A stretch of DNA of 64,000 nucleotides from Bog-473 sp963840245. GTDB taxonomy: Bacteria > Actinomycetota > Acidimicrobiia > Acidimicrobiales > RAAP-2. Made by a program: the position numbers and the translations under genes. Position 1 is the first letter of the stretch. The number at the start of each line of letters is the position of its first letter. The notes beneath the pieces are model-generated. The model was not told the origin of the DNA and did no database searches. It saw only the letters and a list, made by a program, of their open reading frames with translations. This document shows positions 15,925 to 25,145 of the stretch, piece after piece. The stretch lies in NCBI GenBank assembly GCA_963840245.1, contig CAWIYI010000026.1, positions 21,336 to 85,335 of the forward strand. The letters run 5' to 3'.

Positions 15925-17667
15925 TCAGCCCCCGATGCCGACGTTCCCGAATCCGCCCGCCGCACCGCCCGCACCGCCCGCACCGCCCGCACCGCCGAGC
16001 ACGCGCTCGCGGAAGGCGCCGCCGCCGCCGAAACCGCCGGGCCCGCCTCCGCCCAGACCCCCGAAGCCGCCCAATGTGGCGGTGTTGGAGGACGGAACCG
16101 GAGCGGCGTAGTTCGCCAGCACCACACTCTCACCGGGCGTCAGGCCCGACAGGACCTGGGTGTAGGTGTCACCGACCATGCCGACCTTGATGATCTTGCG
16201 GGCCAACGTCCCGTTCGACAGGGTCTCGACGTAGGAGCGGGTGCCCAGCGACTGCACGGCTGAGGTGGGGACGGCCACCACGTGGGCGACCCCACCGGTG
16301 GAGATGACCACGTTGGCGGTCGAGCCGGTGAACAACCCTGTGGCCGACGTCGGGAGGGCCACAACGACCGGATACGTGAAGCCCGATTCGCCCGACTGGA
16401 CCGGGCCGACCTGGGACACGGTGCCCTTGATGGTGCCGTCGACGCCGTCGACCTGGACGCCAGCCGAGTCACCGACCTTGACCGAGGGGACCTGGGAGCT
16501 CGAGAGAGTGCTCGTCACCTCGAAGGAGTCGGTGCCGATGATCACGATCACCTCGGTGCCGGAGTCGGCGCTCACCGTGTCGCCGGCGGCGATGCCCACG
16601 GAGACGATCGTCCCGTTGATGGGACTGGTGAGATCGCCCTCGACCAATGACTGCTCTGCTTCGGTGAGTTGGGCCTGCGCCGTATCGATGTCGGCCTGGT
16701 CGGAGGCGATCTGCTGCGGAGTGTCCGACGAGGTCGATGATCCTGTCGCTCCCGCGCCGCTCCTCGTTTCCGTACCCGAGTCGCTCGTTGCACTGCTCGG
16801 TGTGGACGAGACGGCCGGGGAACCTTCAGTGGAAGAGCCGGAGTTCGCGGAGCCGCCCGCGCTGCCGGAGCCGCCCGAGCCAGCGGAGCCACTCGAGGAC
16901 GACTGGTTCAAGGCCTGCGAGACAGCCGCCTCGTCCTTGGCCACCGTCGCCTGGTCGGTGGACACCCGTTGCTGATCTTTGGAGACGAGGGCGAGGGCGG
17001 CCTCGCAACCGTTGGGGTCGGTCGTGTTCGTCGTCGTCGTGGAGGTGGTGGTTGCGGTGCCCGACGTCGCGCACGTCTTCTGCGCCTGCGCCAGATCGGC
17101 AGCCTCTTGATGCTGGTCGACCGCCGTCTGGGCTTCGTCCTTGGTGAGGGTGTTCTGGTCCTGGGTGATGATGCTCTGGCCGCTCGTCGAGCCTCCGTGG
17201 GTGGCCGGCGCAGTCGTGGCCGTCGTGGACGGGGCGTCCGACAAGGTCTGGGCAGTCGTGGACGCCTGACTACTCTCGTCCTCGGCCAGCTTCGCCTCGT
17301 CGGCGTTCAGCGTCGACTGCGCAGAGGAGACGGACTCGCTCAGAGCTGTCGTATCGAGGATGCCGAGTGACTCACCGGCTGTGACCTGCTGGCCGACAGT
17401 GGCCGACACGGTGGCCACCTTTCCCGCCACCTGGAACGAGGCCGAGGCGTCGTTGACGGGTTCGACGGTTCCGACGACGGTCATGGTCTGCCCGATGTTC
17501 GTGCGCGTCACCGAGGCTGTGCGGTAGCCCGAGTCGCCGCCACTGGAGGCGGCCCACGCCGCGGCGCCGCCACCCAGCACAATGACGAGGACCAACCCTC
17601 CGGCCACAAGCGCGCGCCGATGGCCCGAACGACCCCATCCGCTCCCGTTCGAGCTAGGCACTGCCAC
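15925..17667 (-). CDS. Periplasmic adaptor (MacA/HlyD-like) of an ABC exporter, second copy
   Basis: The product has about 580 residues. Residues near 18-40 form the membrane anchor (ALVAGGLVLVIVLGGGAAAWAA), followed by a split lipoyl/biotinyl-like domain, a long coiled-coil and low-complexity Ser/Gly/Thr insert (about 120-330), beta-barrel segments, and a Gly/Phe-rich C-terminal tail (GGFGGLGGGGPGGFGGGG). A GTG at 17667, eight bases after GGAGG, is chosen; GTG 17661 is an alternative. The gene overlaps the end of the upstream secreted-protein gene. It pairs with the adaptor at 20602-21999. Confidence 0.8.
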   Translation of the reverse strand: MAVPSSNGSGWGRSGHRRALVAGGLVLVIVLGGGAAAWAASSGGDSGYRTASVTRTNIGQTMTVVGTVEPVNDASASFQVAGKVATVSATVGQQVTAGESLGILDTTALSESVSSAQSTLNADEAKLAEDESSQASTTAQTLSDAPSTTATTAPATHGGSTSGQSIITQDQNTLTKDEAQTAVDQHQEAADLAQAQKTCATSGTATTTSTTTTNTTDPNGCEAALALVSKDQQRVSTDQATVAKDEAAVSQALNQSSSSGSAGSGGSGSAGGSANSGSSTEGSPAVSSTPSSATSDSGTETRSGAGATGSSTSSDTPQQIASDQADIDTAQAQLTEAEQSLVEGDLTSPINGTIVSVGIAAGDTVSADSGTEVIVIIGTDSFEVTSTLSSSQVPSVKVGDSAGVQVDGVDGTIKGTVSQVGPVQSGESGFTYPVVVALPTSATGLFTGSTANVVISTGGVAHVVAVPTSAVQSLGTRSYVETLSNGTLARKIIKVGMVGDTYTQVLSGLTPGESVVLANYAAPVPSSNTATLGGFGGLGGGGPGGFGGGGAFRERVLGGAGGAGGAGGAAGGFGNVGIGG

Positions 17668-18589
17668 CGCCGGGACCTCCTCCACCGCCGCGGAAGAACC
17701 CGCCCCCGCCCGCACCGAAGCCGCCGGTGCACGTCTGGCCACCGGTCGAGGTGATGCGGACGGTCGTGGCTGTCACCGCGCCCGTCGTGGCGGCCGGACC
17801 GAACGCACTCACGCAATCACCGACGGCCAGGTCCGTCGCCTCGGCACTCTGGGTCGCGGCGACGGTGGTGGCGCTGGTGGTCGTGATCTTCAGGTTTTCC
17901 GTCTTGGGCGTGGTCGGCTTCTTCGTCTTCGATGAGGTGGATTTGGCCGAACTGGTCGACTTGGTCGGCCGGACGAAACTTCCGGGCGAGAGGTCGTACC
18001 CAGAGACCGAGAGCGTTGATCCGCTGACGCTCGTCACCTTGCCGGTCGCGATGGCAAAGGAACCAAGGTTGGGGAAGCGTCGGCCCGAGCCCGAATTGAA
18101 CGTCGGGCGCGTGCCACCCGTGGTGCCACCGCCACGTCCGCCGAAGCGGAAGCCACCGCCGCCGGGACCGTTGGCGCCCCTCGTGCCGCCGCCCGATCGG
18201 AATTGCCCCGTGCACGACCCCGTCGTGGAGGCAGCGGCCACCGAGATGCTCCGGGCCGCGATGGTGGTCTTCGAGGACTTCGAAGGTGTTCCCGTGACGG
18301 TGACACAGGTGCCCGCGGTCAAAGAGTTCACGGCCTCGGTGACGGACTTGGAGAAGGACGTCGTCGGGGTCCAGTTCACCGTGGTCTGGCCGTTGCTCGG
18401 GTTCTGCACCTCCATCGTCGAACCGGACAGTGCGGCAACGCTCCCGGTGGCGCCGATGGGCGCGTTGGCGGGGACCGTCGCCGCCCCGGCCGCTGACGCG
18501 AGCGTCGTTGCCGTCACGAGCGCCACTGTGCCTGCGGCGAATTGGACCCAGCGCCCGCGCTTGGTGCTTCGGCTGGTCGGTGTCTCCAT
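17654..18589 (-). CDS. Secreted low-complexity protein with two DUF5666-like modules
   Basis: The product has 311 residues. The second ATG (18589) is preferred because a GCAGAGGA site lies nine bases upstream. A signal peptide runs to about residue 35 (VALVTATTLASAAGAA). Two similar modules (GSVAALSGSTMEVQ..., then GKVTSVSGSTLSVSG...) each contain a G-x-V-x-x-x-x-G-S-T pattern and a Cys-containing strand (GTCVTVTG, GDCVSAFG), reminiscent of DUF5666 beta-barrels. A Gly/Arg/Phe-rich spacer and a Gly-rich tail match the tails of the neighbouring adaptors. It is embedded in the exporter operon, so an accessory role is inferred. Confidence 0.6.
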   Translation of the reverse strand: METPTSRSTKRGRWVQFAAGTVALVTATTLASAAGAATVPANAPIGATGSVAALSGSTMEVQNPSNGQTTVNWTPTTSFSKSVTEAVNSLTAGTCVTVTGTPSKSSKTTIAARSISVAAASTTGSCTGQFRSGGGTRGANGPGGGGFRFGGRGGGTTGGTRPTFNSGSGRRFPNLGSFAIATGKVTSVSGSTLSVSGYDLSPGSFVRPTKSTSSAKSTSSKTKKPTTPKTENLKITTTSATTVAATQSAEATDLAVGDCVSAFGPAATTGAVTATTVRITSTGGQTCTGGFGAGGGGFFRGGGGGPGGGSA

Positions 18590-18611
18590 GTCGGACATTC
18601 CTCTGCTTTCT

Positions 18612-19862
18612 TTATTCGGTTCGTAGAGCGTCGATGGGTGCGAGATGCGCCGCCCGGCTCGCCGGGTAGACGCCGAAGGCGATGCCGATGGCCAGAGCGA
18701 CAACCAGCGCGCCGACCATGGCGGTCGGGCTGATCGTGATCGGATCACCCACCACGCCAGGGAGGAACGTCGCGCCGATGATCCCGAGCAGCGCTCCGAG
18801 CGCGCCGCCGATGAGGCCGAGGACGGAAGCCTCGACGAGGAACTGACGTCTGATGACGCTGGGCGTGGCGCCGAGGGCCTTGCGGAGCCCGATCTCCCGG
18901 ATGCGCTCGGTCACCGAGACCAACATGATGTTCATGACCCCGATGCCACCGACCAGCAATGAGATGCCGGCAACGCCACCGAGAAGGATGGTCAGCGTCC
19001 GGTCGACGGACGTCGCGGTCGAGATCAGGGACTGCTCCGAGGTGATCGTGAAGTCGGCGTCGGTCGGCGTGGTGATGCGGTGGAGCTGGAGCAGCAGGTG
19101 GTCAGCCTCCTGGTAGGCCGCAGTGAGGTCGCCTGAGGAGCGGGCCTGCACGGCGATGGAGCTGACGGAGTTGCGGGTCGTCCCGCCGAAGACCCGCTCG
19201 GCGCCGGTCGAGATCGGGACCACAACGAGATCATCGGGGTCGGAGGTCGAGCTCGACGACGAGGACGATCCGGTGGAGGTGAGGACCCCGACGACCGTCA
19301 GCGGGACACCGCCGTCGCCGACGTCGATCGTCTGGCCGACGGGATCGACGCCTTTGAAGAGCTCGGATGCCGTTGTCGCACCCAACACCGCGACCGCCGT
19401 GTGGTCGTCGACGTCCTGGTCGTCGATGAAACGACCCTGGGCCAGGGCGCGTCCGCGTACGGTGAGCCAGGTCGAGGTCGACCCCTGCACTGTGGTCGTC
19501 CAGGTGCTCGATCCGGCGACCAGCTCCTCGGAGGACGAGGTGATCGGGGCGACGGCCTTCACGTCCGGCGCGTCGACGTGGCTCTCGAGTGCGTCAACGT
19601 CCGACATGGTCAGCGTGGACGCGCTGCCGAGCGCCTGCCGGATGCCCGTGGTCGAGGTCGAGCTCCCGGGTGTGATGGTGAGCACGTTCGACCCGAGGGC
19701 GGTGATCTCGGAGGTCACCTGTCCCTGCGCTCCCTCGCCCAGCCCGACGGTCAGGATGACCGCGGCGATCCCGATGAGGATGCCCAACACGGTCAGCGCC
19801 GAACGGAGGCGGTGGCTGCGCACGCCGTTGACACCGGTGCGGAACGTCTCGATCCAGCTCAC
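18612..19862 (-). CDS. MacB-like ABC transporter permease
   Basis: The product has 416 residues. An N-terminal span (LRSALTVLGILIGIAAVILTVGLGEG) is followed by a large periplasmic MacB_PCD domain and three C-terminal spans with the FtsX-like core (GGVAGISLLVGGIGVMNIMLVSVTERIREIGLRKALGA), which is the mechanotransmission signature of the MacB/FtsX family. There is no fused ATPase; that is the next upstream gene, whose stop overlaps this GTG start (GTGA). With the two adaptors it forms a MacAB-type exporter of unknown cargo. Confidence 0.92.
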   Translation of the reverse strand: MSWIETFRTGVNGVRSHRLRSALTVLGILIGIAAVILTVGLGEGAQGQVTSEITALGSNVLTITPGSSTSTTGIRQALGSASTLTMSDVDALESHVDAPDVKAVAPITSSSEELVAGSSTWTTTVQGSTSTWLTVRGRALAQGRFIDDQDVDDHTAVAVLGATTASELFKGVDPVGQTIDVGDGGVPLTVVGVLTSTGSSSSSSSTSDPDDLVVVPISTGAERVFGGTTRNSVSSIAVQARSSGDLTAAYQEADHLLLQLHRITTPTDADFTITSEQSLISTATSVDRTLTILLGGVAGISLLVGGIGVMNIMLVSVTERIREIGLRKALGATPSVIRRQFLVEASVLGLIGGALGALLGIIGATFLPGVVGDPITISPTAMVGALVVALAIGIAFGVYPASRAAHLAPIDALRTE

Positions 19863-20602
19863 CGGATGCTCTCCACATACCGCACATCGTTCTCAGTGAG
19901 GAGCCCGTCCCGGATGCCCAGGATGCGACCCGACGCGGAGGCCACCTCGGCGTCATGGGTGATCAGGACGAGAGTACGGCCGGACTCGTGCAGTTCGTCC
20001 ATGAGTCGCAGAACGTCCGCCGCGGAGACCGAGTCAAGGTTGCCCGTGGGCTCGTCGGCCAGGATCAGGTCGGGCTCGGTCACGAGGGCCCGCGCCACCG
20101 CGACGCGCTGCTGCTGCCCTCCGGAGAGCTCTCCGGGGCGATGCATCACCCGGCTGGCCAGGCCCACCCTGGCGAGGGCGTCCATCGCTCTCTCCTTGCG
20201 TTCGCCCCGGGGCACGCCCGCGTAGACCAAGGGCAACTCGACGTTCTGCCATGCCGACATGGAGGCAAGCAGGTTGAACTGCTGGAAGACGAACCCGATG
20301 CGCCGGTTGCGTACCTCGGCCAGCGCAGCTTCGCTCATGCCGCTGACGCTCTCGCCGGCCAGGCGGTACTGGCCCGAACTCGGCGTATCGAGACAGCCGA
20401 GGATGTGCATCAGGGTCGACTTGCCCGAGCCCGAAGGGCCGATGATGGCCACATATTCGCCCTCGGAGATGGTGAGGCTCACGCCGCGGAGCGCAGCGAC
20501 GGCGATCGATCCGCTCCGGTAGACCTTCGTCACCCGTTCCAGCTCGATCACCGCGTTCTCCGACGTCCCCACCGGGGGAGTGGTGGTCGCGGCTGCGCTC
20601 AT
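19859..20602 (-). CDS. MacB/LolD-type ABC transporter ATPase
   Basis: The product has 247 residues. Walker A GPSGSGKST, Q-loop FVFQQFNLL, signature LSGGQQQRVAVARAL, Walker B LILADEPTGNLD and H-loop LITHDAEVA are all present. The DEPTGNLD sequence is typical of the MacB/LolD/FtsE group. The start ATG overlaps the adaptor stop by one base (TGATG-type) and its own stop overlaps the permease start, so all three are made together. Confidence 0.95.
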   Translation of the reverse strand: MSAAATTTPPVGTSENAVIELERVTKVYRSGSIAVAALRGVSLTISEGEYVAIIGPSGSGKSTLMHILGCLDTPSSGQYRLAGESVSGMSEAALAEVRNRRIGFVFQQFNLLASMSAWQNVELPLVYAGVPRGERKERAMDALARVGLASRVMHRPGELSGGQQQRVAVARALVTEPDLILADEPTGNLDSVSAADVLRLMDELHESGRTLVLITHDAEVASASGRILGIRDGLLTENDVRYVESIR

Positions 20603-21999
20603 CAGCCGCTCCCGCCCAAGCCGCCGCCGCCCGTGAAGCCGCCGCCGCCGAAGCCGCCGCCGGTGAAGCCCCCGCCGCCAAAGCGGCCCCGCGCTGCGCC
20701 CCCGTTGCCGAAGAGGCCGCCACCCGTCGTGCCGCCGGCGCCACCCCTGAACGAGATGGTCCGCTCGAGGATCTTGTCACCGACCTTGACGCCGCTGGTG
20801 ATCTGGGTCTCACCGCTTGCCGCCGCGCCCACGGTGACCGTCTTCACCACGTGGGAGCCGTTGACGACCTGTGTGACGGTCGCCTGGCCGTTGTTGTACG
20901 AGATGGCTTGTGTCGGGACCTCGGTGACGTCGTTGAGCTGCTTCACGATGATGCTGACGTCAGCGGTAGATCCTGCGTAGAGCCCGGTCGGATCACCCGT
21001 CACGTCGATCACCACCGGGAACGTGGTCACGTTGGAGCTTTCGCTGCCGATGAGGCTGACCGATGCGACGGTGCCGTACACGGTCGTCGTCGACCCCGTC
21101 GGGACGATATCCGCCTGGTCACCGTCACTGATCTGACCGATCTCGGTGTCGTCGAGAGTCGTGTTCACGATGTACGAGTCGGTGCCGACGACCACGATCT
21201 GGGCGCCGGACGTCGACGTTGCGGAGCTGCCCGTACCCGTGCTCGAACCGGTGTTCGCCGTGGCTGCGTCGCCGGCGCTGCCGGCGTTGCCGGCGCTACT
21301 GGCACTGCCGCCGCTCCCCGAGCCGCCACTCCCGGACCCGGACCCGCTCACCTGCTGGCCGACGTTGAGGTCCACGGAGGCGACGGTGCCGGCGATGGTC
21401 GAAGTCAGGGCCGCATCGTTCAGTGCGGTCTGGGCGTTCGACAATGTGGATTCGGCCGAGGTCACCGCAGCCTGATCGGAATCAATCTGGGTCGTTGCGG
21501 CATTCGAGGTCTCGTCGCTGGCCAACCGCGCGTTGGCCGCAGCCAGCTGAGCCTGGGCGGCGCTAACTTCCTCTGAGAGTGCGGTGGTGTCGACGGTGGC
21601 CAGGACCTGGCCGGCCGTGACGGACTGCCCGGCCTTGACGTTGACGGCGGTCACTGTGCCCGACACGGCGAAATTGAGGCTGGCCTGACTGGCCGGCTCG
21701 ATGGTTCCCGAGCTCGCCACGGTCTGCTGGATGGTGCCCGTCGTCACCGGCACCGTGGTCGTGGTCACCACGACACCCGTTGGCGTCGACGAACCCGACG
21801 TGAGCCAGTAGACGAGGCCACCCGCACCGGCCAGAAGGACCACCACCACGGCGATGATCACTCCACGGCGACGTCGCCAATACGAGCGGACTTCTGGAGG
21901 CAGATCGCCCCCCGAGGGAATCTCGCCCGCGTCAAGAGGGACCTCCTGCGTGATGTCGACCGGGCTATTCGGGGCCACAGTTGTTCCCGCTTTCGCCAT
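20602..21999 (-). CDS. Periplasmic adaptor (MacA/HlyD-like) of an ABC exporter, first copy
   Basis: The product has 465 residues and is the first gene of the operon. A cytoplasmic tail, then a membrane anchor at about 45-66 (VIIAVVVVLLAGAGGLVYWL), then lipoyl half-motifs (GTVTAVNVKAGQSVTAGQVLATVD and GTVASVDLNVGQQVSG), a coiled coil, and beta-barrel segments. A Ser/Gly/Ala low-complexity insert lies mid-protein, and the C-terminus is a Gly/Phe-rich tail (GGGGFTGGGFGGGGFTGGGG). The 280 bases upstream to 22279 should hold the operon promoter, but I see no clear -35/-10 pair. Confidence 0.85.
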   Translation of the reverse strand: MAKAGTTVAPNSPVDITQEVPLDAGEIPSGGDLPPEVRSYWRRRRGVIIAVVVVLLAGAGGLVYWLTSGSSTPTGVVVTTTTVPVTTGTIQQTVASSGTIEPASQASLNFAVSGTVTAVNVKAGQSVTAGQVLATVDTTALSEEVSAAQAQLAAANARLASDETSNAATTQIDSDQAAVTSAESTLSNAQTALNDAALTSTIAGTVASVDLNVGQQVSGSGSGSGGSGSGGSASSAGNAGSAGDAATANTGSSTGTGSSATSTSGAQIVVVGTDSYIVNTTLDDTEIGQISDGDQADIVPTGSTTTVYGTVASVSLIGSESSNVTTFPVVIDVTGDPTGLYAGSTADVSIIVKQLNDVTEVPTQAISYNNGQATVTQVVNGSHVVKTVTVGAAASGETQITSGVKVGDKILERTISFRGGAGGTTGGGLFGNGGAARGRFGGGGFTGGGFGGGGFTGGGGLGGSG

Positions 22000-22279
22000 G
22001 GGCCCAGTTCAACTGAGGCGTTTCACAACAAGCCGAACTCCAGCTGTGAGCCCGCTTGGTATTGCATGTAAGACCGTCCCGAGAGTCCGCGTCACAGCCT
22101 TTGCCCGTAGGGATCTCCACAGGAACGGTGCAACAGGCTCTGACCGGGCACCGATGTCCATCGCGGATGCTCTCGGTGCAGCCGATGCGGCGCCGGGAGG
22201 CTCGCCCCCCGCCAACTCGCGGTCCTCCCGGTACCGCTCGGCTTCGACATCCCTCCGCCCTTAGTACCGTGGGTCTGCG

Positions 22280-22552
22280 ATGCGACACGCAACAGCCGAT
22301 GACCTCCTACCGATCGAGGCCCTCCTGAGGGACCTGCGCTCCATCAGCGGCCTCGTCGAGCGCAACCCAGGGACCTTCTACCGACGCTCCCGAGCCTTTC
22401 TGCACTTCCACGCCGACCCCTCCGGGCTCTTCGCCGACATCCGCCTCCACGGCGAGGACTTCGAGCGGCTCCCCGTTGACTCGCCCGCTGCGCAAGCGGC
22501 ACTGCTCGGTCAGGTACGGATCGCAATGGGGGAGAACGTCATTCCCGGCTGA
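22280..22552 (+). CDS. Small conserved protein, function unknown
   Basis: The product has 90 residues and starts MRHATADDLLPIEALLRDLRSISGLVERNPGTFYRRSRAFLHFHADPSGLFADIRL. The FYRRSRAFLHFH...GLFAD segment is a recognisable conserved block in short hypothetical proteins of actinobacteria. No catalytic motif is seen. It is transcribed away from the exporter operon and stands alone. Confidence 0.6.
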   Translation: MRHATADDLLPIEALLRDLRSISGLVERNPGTFYRRSRAFLHFHADPSGLFADIRLHGEDFERLPVDSPAAQAALLGQVRIAMGENVIPG

Positions 22553-22891
22553 ACCCGCCTTGGGGGGGCCGGCGGCGGCACCCGCCCGTCCGTCCGTCGT
22601 GACAACCGTTGACGTTCGGCCACTCCGCGGCAGGCGTTCATCGCCCGAGGTCGCACCAGTCCTGCCTGAGCGGGGTTCGGCGAGGGCACGACCCCAACGT
22701 CCCCGACCAGCCCGAATATCTATCTCCGCATGACCGCCGATAATGTTCATTATGTTAAGTCGTCACGGTCAGAGGCGGTCGAGGGAGGCGCAGCGCGCTG
22801 GGCCGACCGACTCTCCCCCGGCGTCCGTCCGGAACATCAGTGCAGATGGAGGGGACCCGGGGGCTGGTTCGGTTCGGCGGGAGAAAAGGAC
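22553..22891. other. Intergenic region before the helD promoter
   Basis: No gene is supported in this stretch. The right half is visibly richer in A and T than the surroundings. It holds a perfect palindrome at 22740-22753 that could be an operator. I see no tRNA and no known regulatory RNA. Confidence 0.5.
22740..22753. promoter_or_regulatory. 14-bp palindrome, possible operator
   Basis: ATAATG-TT-CATTAT is a perfect dyad about 140 bases upstream of the candidate helD promoter. Symmetric A/T-rich sites of this kind are bound by MarR- and TetR-type repressors, but no regulator gene is adjacent. Confidence 0.3.
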
Positions 22892-22920
22892 TTGATTCCA
22901 AGGCGATAATTCAGTAAAGT
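22892..22920 (+). promoter_or_regulatory. Candidate promoter of the HelD leader
   Basis: TTGATT at 22892-22897 and TAAAGT at 22915-22920 have an ideal 17-base spacer. Transcription would begin near 22927, about 95 bases before an intrinsic terminator and about 160 bases before the helD-like start codon. Confidence 0.5.
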
Positions 22921-23021
22921 GAGCGCCACTAGGCCCCTTGGTTAAAGGTTCAAAGTTCAAGCGGCCGAGAAGGCGAAAGCCCAGCTGGAGGGGTTGTTCG
23001 AGAGTTACAAAAGAGGTAGTG

Positions 23022-23045
23022 TCCCCGGTATGACCGGGGATTTTT
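23022..23045 (+). terminator. Intrinsic terminator in the leader of the HelD-like gene
   Basis: A perfect 8-bp stem (TCCCCGGT 23022-23029, ACCGGGGA 23033-23040) with a three-base loop is followed directly by five T. It lies between a promoter and the start codon of the same-strand gene at 23089, so it can act as an attenuator or end a small RNA of about 115 bases. The following bases repeat the decamer TTTTTGCGCG (23041-23050 and 23055-23064). Confidence 0.75.
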
Positions 23046-23088
23046 GCGCGGGCCTTTTTGCGCGTGTATTGCCGGAATCGGACATCCG

Positions 23089-25116
23089 ATGAGCACCGCC
23101 GCTCCAGCGCCCGATGCAGAGGTTGCCGCTGAGCAGTCCTATCTCGAGTATGCCCTGGCGTCGCTTGGAGCGATGCGTCAGAGGGCCGAACTCCTTCTGC
23201 GTGATCTCATCGCCGCCGGGAATCCCGACCTGGACTACCTCGCCGCCCTCTCGCGACGGGTGTCGCTCCTGGCCGACAGCCCCCGGCCCCTCCTGTTTGG
23301 GCGGATCGACGATGAGGAGGGGGCCTCCTGGCATATCGGTCGTCGCCACGTAGAGGACACCCGATCCGATCCGGTCGTCGTGGACTGGCGGGCCCCCGTG
23401 GCCGTGCCCTTCTACCGGGCCAGCGCCAAGGACGCGCTCGGGCTCGCCCGTCGTCGCCAGATCATGGTGGATCGCGGCTCGGTCGTCGCCGTCGCCGACG
23501 ACCTCTTCGGCACGGGCGAGGACAGCGCCGGCACCACCCGACTCCGTGGTGGCGATGCCCTCCTGGCCGAGCTCGAACGGGCCCGCACAGGCGAGATGCT
23601 CGACATCGTCGCCACCATCCAGGCCGAGCAGGACGAGATCATCCGCGCTCCCCTCGACCAGCTCCTCACCGTGCAGGGTGGACCAGGTACCGGAAAGACC
23701 GCCGTCGGGCTACACCGGGCAGCCTTCTTGCTCTACAACCACCCCGCCCTCAGTCGCGATGGCGTGCTGGTGCTCGGTCCGAGCCGGGCCTTTCTGCGGT
23801 ACATCGCGCAGGTGCTGCCCTCCCTCGGCGAAGAAGCCGTCGTGCAAACGACCATCGCCGACATCGCCCCCAAGGTGAAGGTCCGCGTCGAGGAACCGAT
23901 GGCGGTGCGGCGGGTCAAGGGGGACGCCCGCATGGGCGAGCTCCTGCGCCGGGCCCTCGAGGGTCGCCGCCGACTTCTCGACGAGGACGTGCGTCTGCGC
24001 GTGCGTTTCGCCCGGGCGACGTTGAGCCGGGAGCGCGTCAACAACCTTGTGGCGTCGATTGTCGCCCGACCCGGACCGTACAAGTCGGGCCGGGTCGCGC
24101 TGCGCGCCCGGCTCGTCAGCGAGGCGAGAACTGCGTTCCGCGCCTCGGGCCGGCTCGGCGCAGACGAGGCGTGGTTCGAGGGAGAGCTGACCTCCTCGGA
24201 GGAGTTTGGGGCGCTCCTCGACACGCTCTGGCCCACGGTCTCCCCCACCACCTTCGTGCGCGAGTTGCTGTCGTCCCGCGGCCAGCTAGAGAGGTACGCC
24301 ACGGGGCTGTTCTCCACGGCCGAGTGGGAGGTACTGCTCCGGACTCGTGACGCCAGGGTGTCGTCCACGGCGTGGAGCACCGACGACTTGGCCCTGCTCG
24401 ACGAGGCCGCGTTCCTCAGCGCGGGTCGGACGCGCTCCTACGGCCACATCGTGGTGGACGAGGCCCAGGACCTCACCCCGATGCAGTTCCGCATGATCGC
24501 CCGGCGGGCGCCCTCGGGCTCGATCACCGTGCTCGGTGACCTGGCGCAGGCCACCGGTCCCTGGACCTACGCCGACTGGGACGAGGTCCGGGGGCATCTG
24601 CCCGACTCCGCCCCGTCACACCACGATGAGCTGACGCTCGGCTACCGGGCCCCCGGCCGCGTGCTGGACTTCGCCTCCCGTCTCCTCGCCGAGGCGGCCC
24701 CGGGGATCCAGCCCACTTCTTCGATACGCCCGGGCCGCACCGATCCCGCCATCCGTCGCGTCGACGAGAGTCAGCTCGCTCCCGCCGCCCTGGAGGAAGC
24801 CGCTGTGCTGGCCCGGGACCACCTACTGGTGGCTCTGGTCGTCCCCGAGGAGCTGGTGCCCGCCGTCACCCGGCTCTCCCGACGAAACACTCTGGTCGGA
24901 GTGCTCGAGCGCGATGCGATGACCCGGCCGATCACCATCGTCCCCGCCCCGGCGGCCAAGGGCCTGGAGTTCGACGCGGTGGTCGTCGTCGAGCCGGCCG
25001 CGATCGCAGGGGGTGACCGGCGCGGGCTCCGGCTGCTCTATGTGGCCATGACCCGTCCGATCCAGCACCTCAGCATCGTCCACACCTTGCCGCTACCCTC
25101 CTCCCTCCTCTGCTGA
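23089..25116 (+). CDS. helD: HelD-like (UvrD/Rep superfamily 1) RNA polymerase-associated helicase
   Basis: The product has 675 residues. The N-terminal 70 residues are helical (AEQSYLEYALASLGAMRQRAELLLRDLIAAG), as expected for the HelD coiled-coil arm that enters the RNA polymerase secondary channel. Walker A is VQGGPGTGKTAVGLHRAAFLLY, a HelD-type sequence; DEAQDLTPMQ is motif II; LGDLAQAT is motif III; AKGLEFDAVVVV and LLYVAMTRP are motifs V/VI. HelD recycles stalled polymerase, and some actinobacterial versions protect it from rifamycins. The attenuator-like leader suggests control at the level of transcription termination. Confidence 0.85.
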   Translation: MSTAAPAPDAEVAAEQSYLEYALASLGAMRQRAELLLRDLIAAGNPDLDYLAALSRRVSLLADSPRPLLFGRIDDEEGASWHIGRRHVEDTRSDPVVVDWRAPVAVPFYRASAKDALGLARRRQIMVDRGSVVAVADDLFGTGEDSAGTTRLRGGDALLAELERARTGEMLDIVATIQAEQDEIIRAPLDQLLTVQGGPGTGKTAVGLHRAAFLLYNHPALSRDGVLVLGPSRAFLRYIAQVLPSLGEEAVVQTTIADIAPKVKVRVEEPMAVRRVKGDARMGELLRRALEGRRRLLDEDVRLRVRFARATLSRERVNNLVASIVARPGPYKSGRVALRARLVSEARTAFRASGRLGADEAWFEGELTSSEEFGALLDTLWPTVSPTTFVRELLSSRGQLERYATGLFSTAEWEVLLRTRDARVSSTAWSTDDLALLDEAAFLSAGRTRSYGHIVVDEAQDLTPMQFRMIARRAPSGSITVLGDLAQATGPWTYADWDEVRGHLPDSAPSHHDELTLGYRAPGRVLDFASRLLAEAAPGIQPTSSIRPGRTDPAIRRVDESQLAPAALEEAAVLARDHLLVALVVPEELVPAVTRLSRRNTLVGVLERDAMTRPITIVPAPAAKGLEFDAVVVVEPAAIAGGDRRGLRLLYVAMTRPIQHLSIVHTLPLPSSLLC

Positions 25117-25145
25117 GCGCACGGCATTCCCCTACGATCCACCCC

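Noticed and set aside
22560..23088. Rifamycin-associated promoter element or tRNA upstream of the HelD-like gene
   Set aside because: The inverted-repeat element that I remember is not found, and no cloverleaf can be drawn in the A/T-richer stretch.
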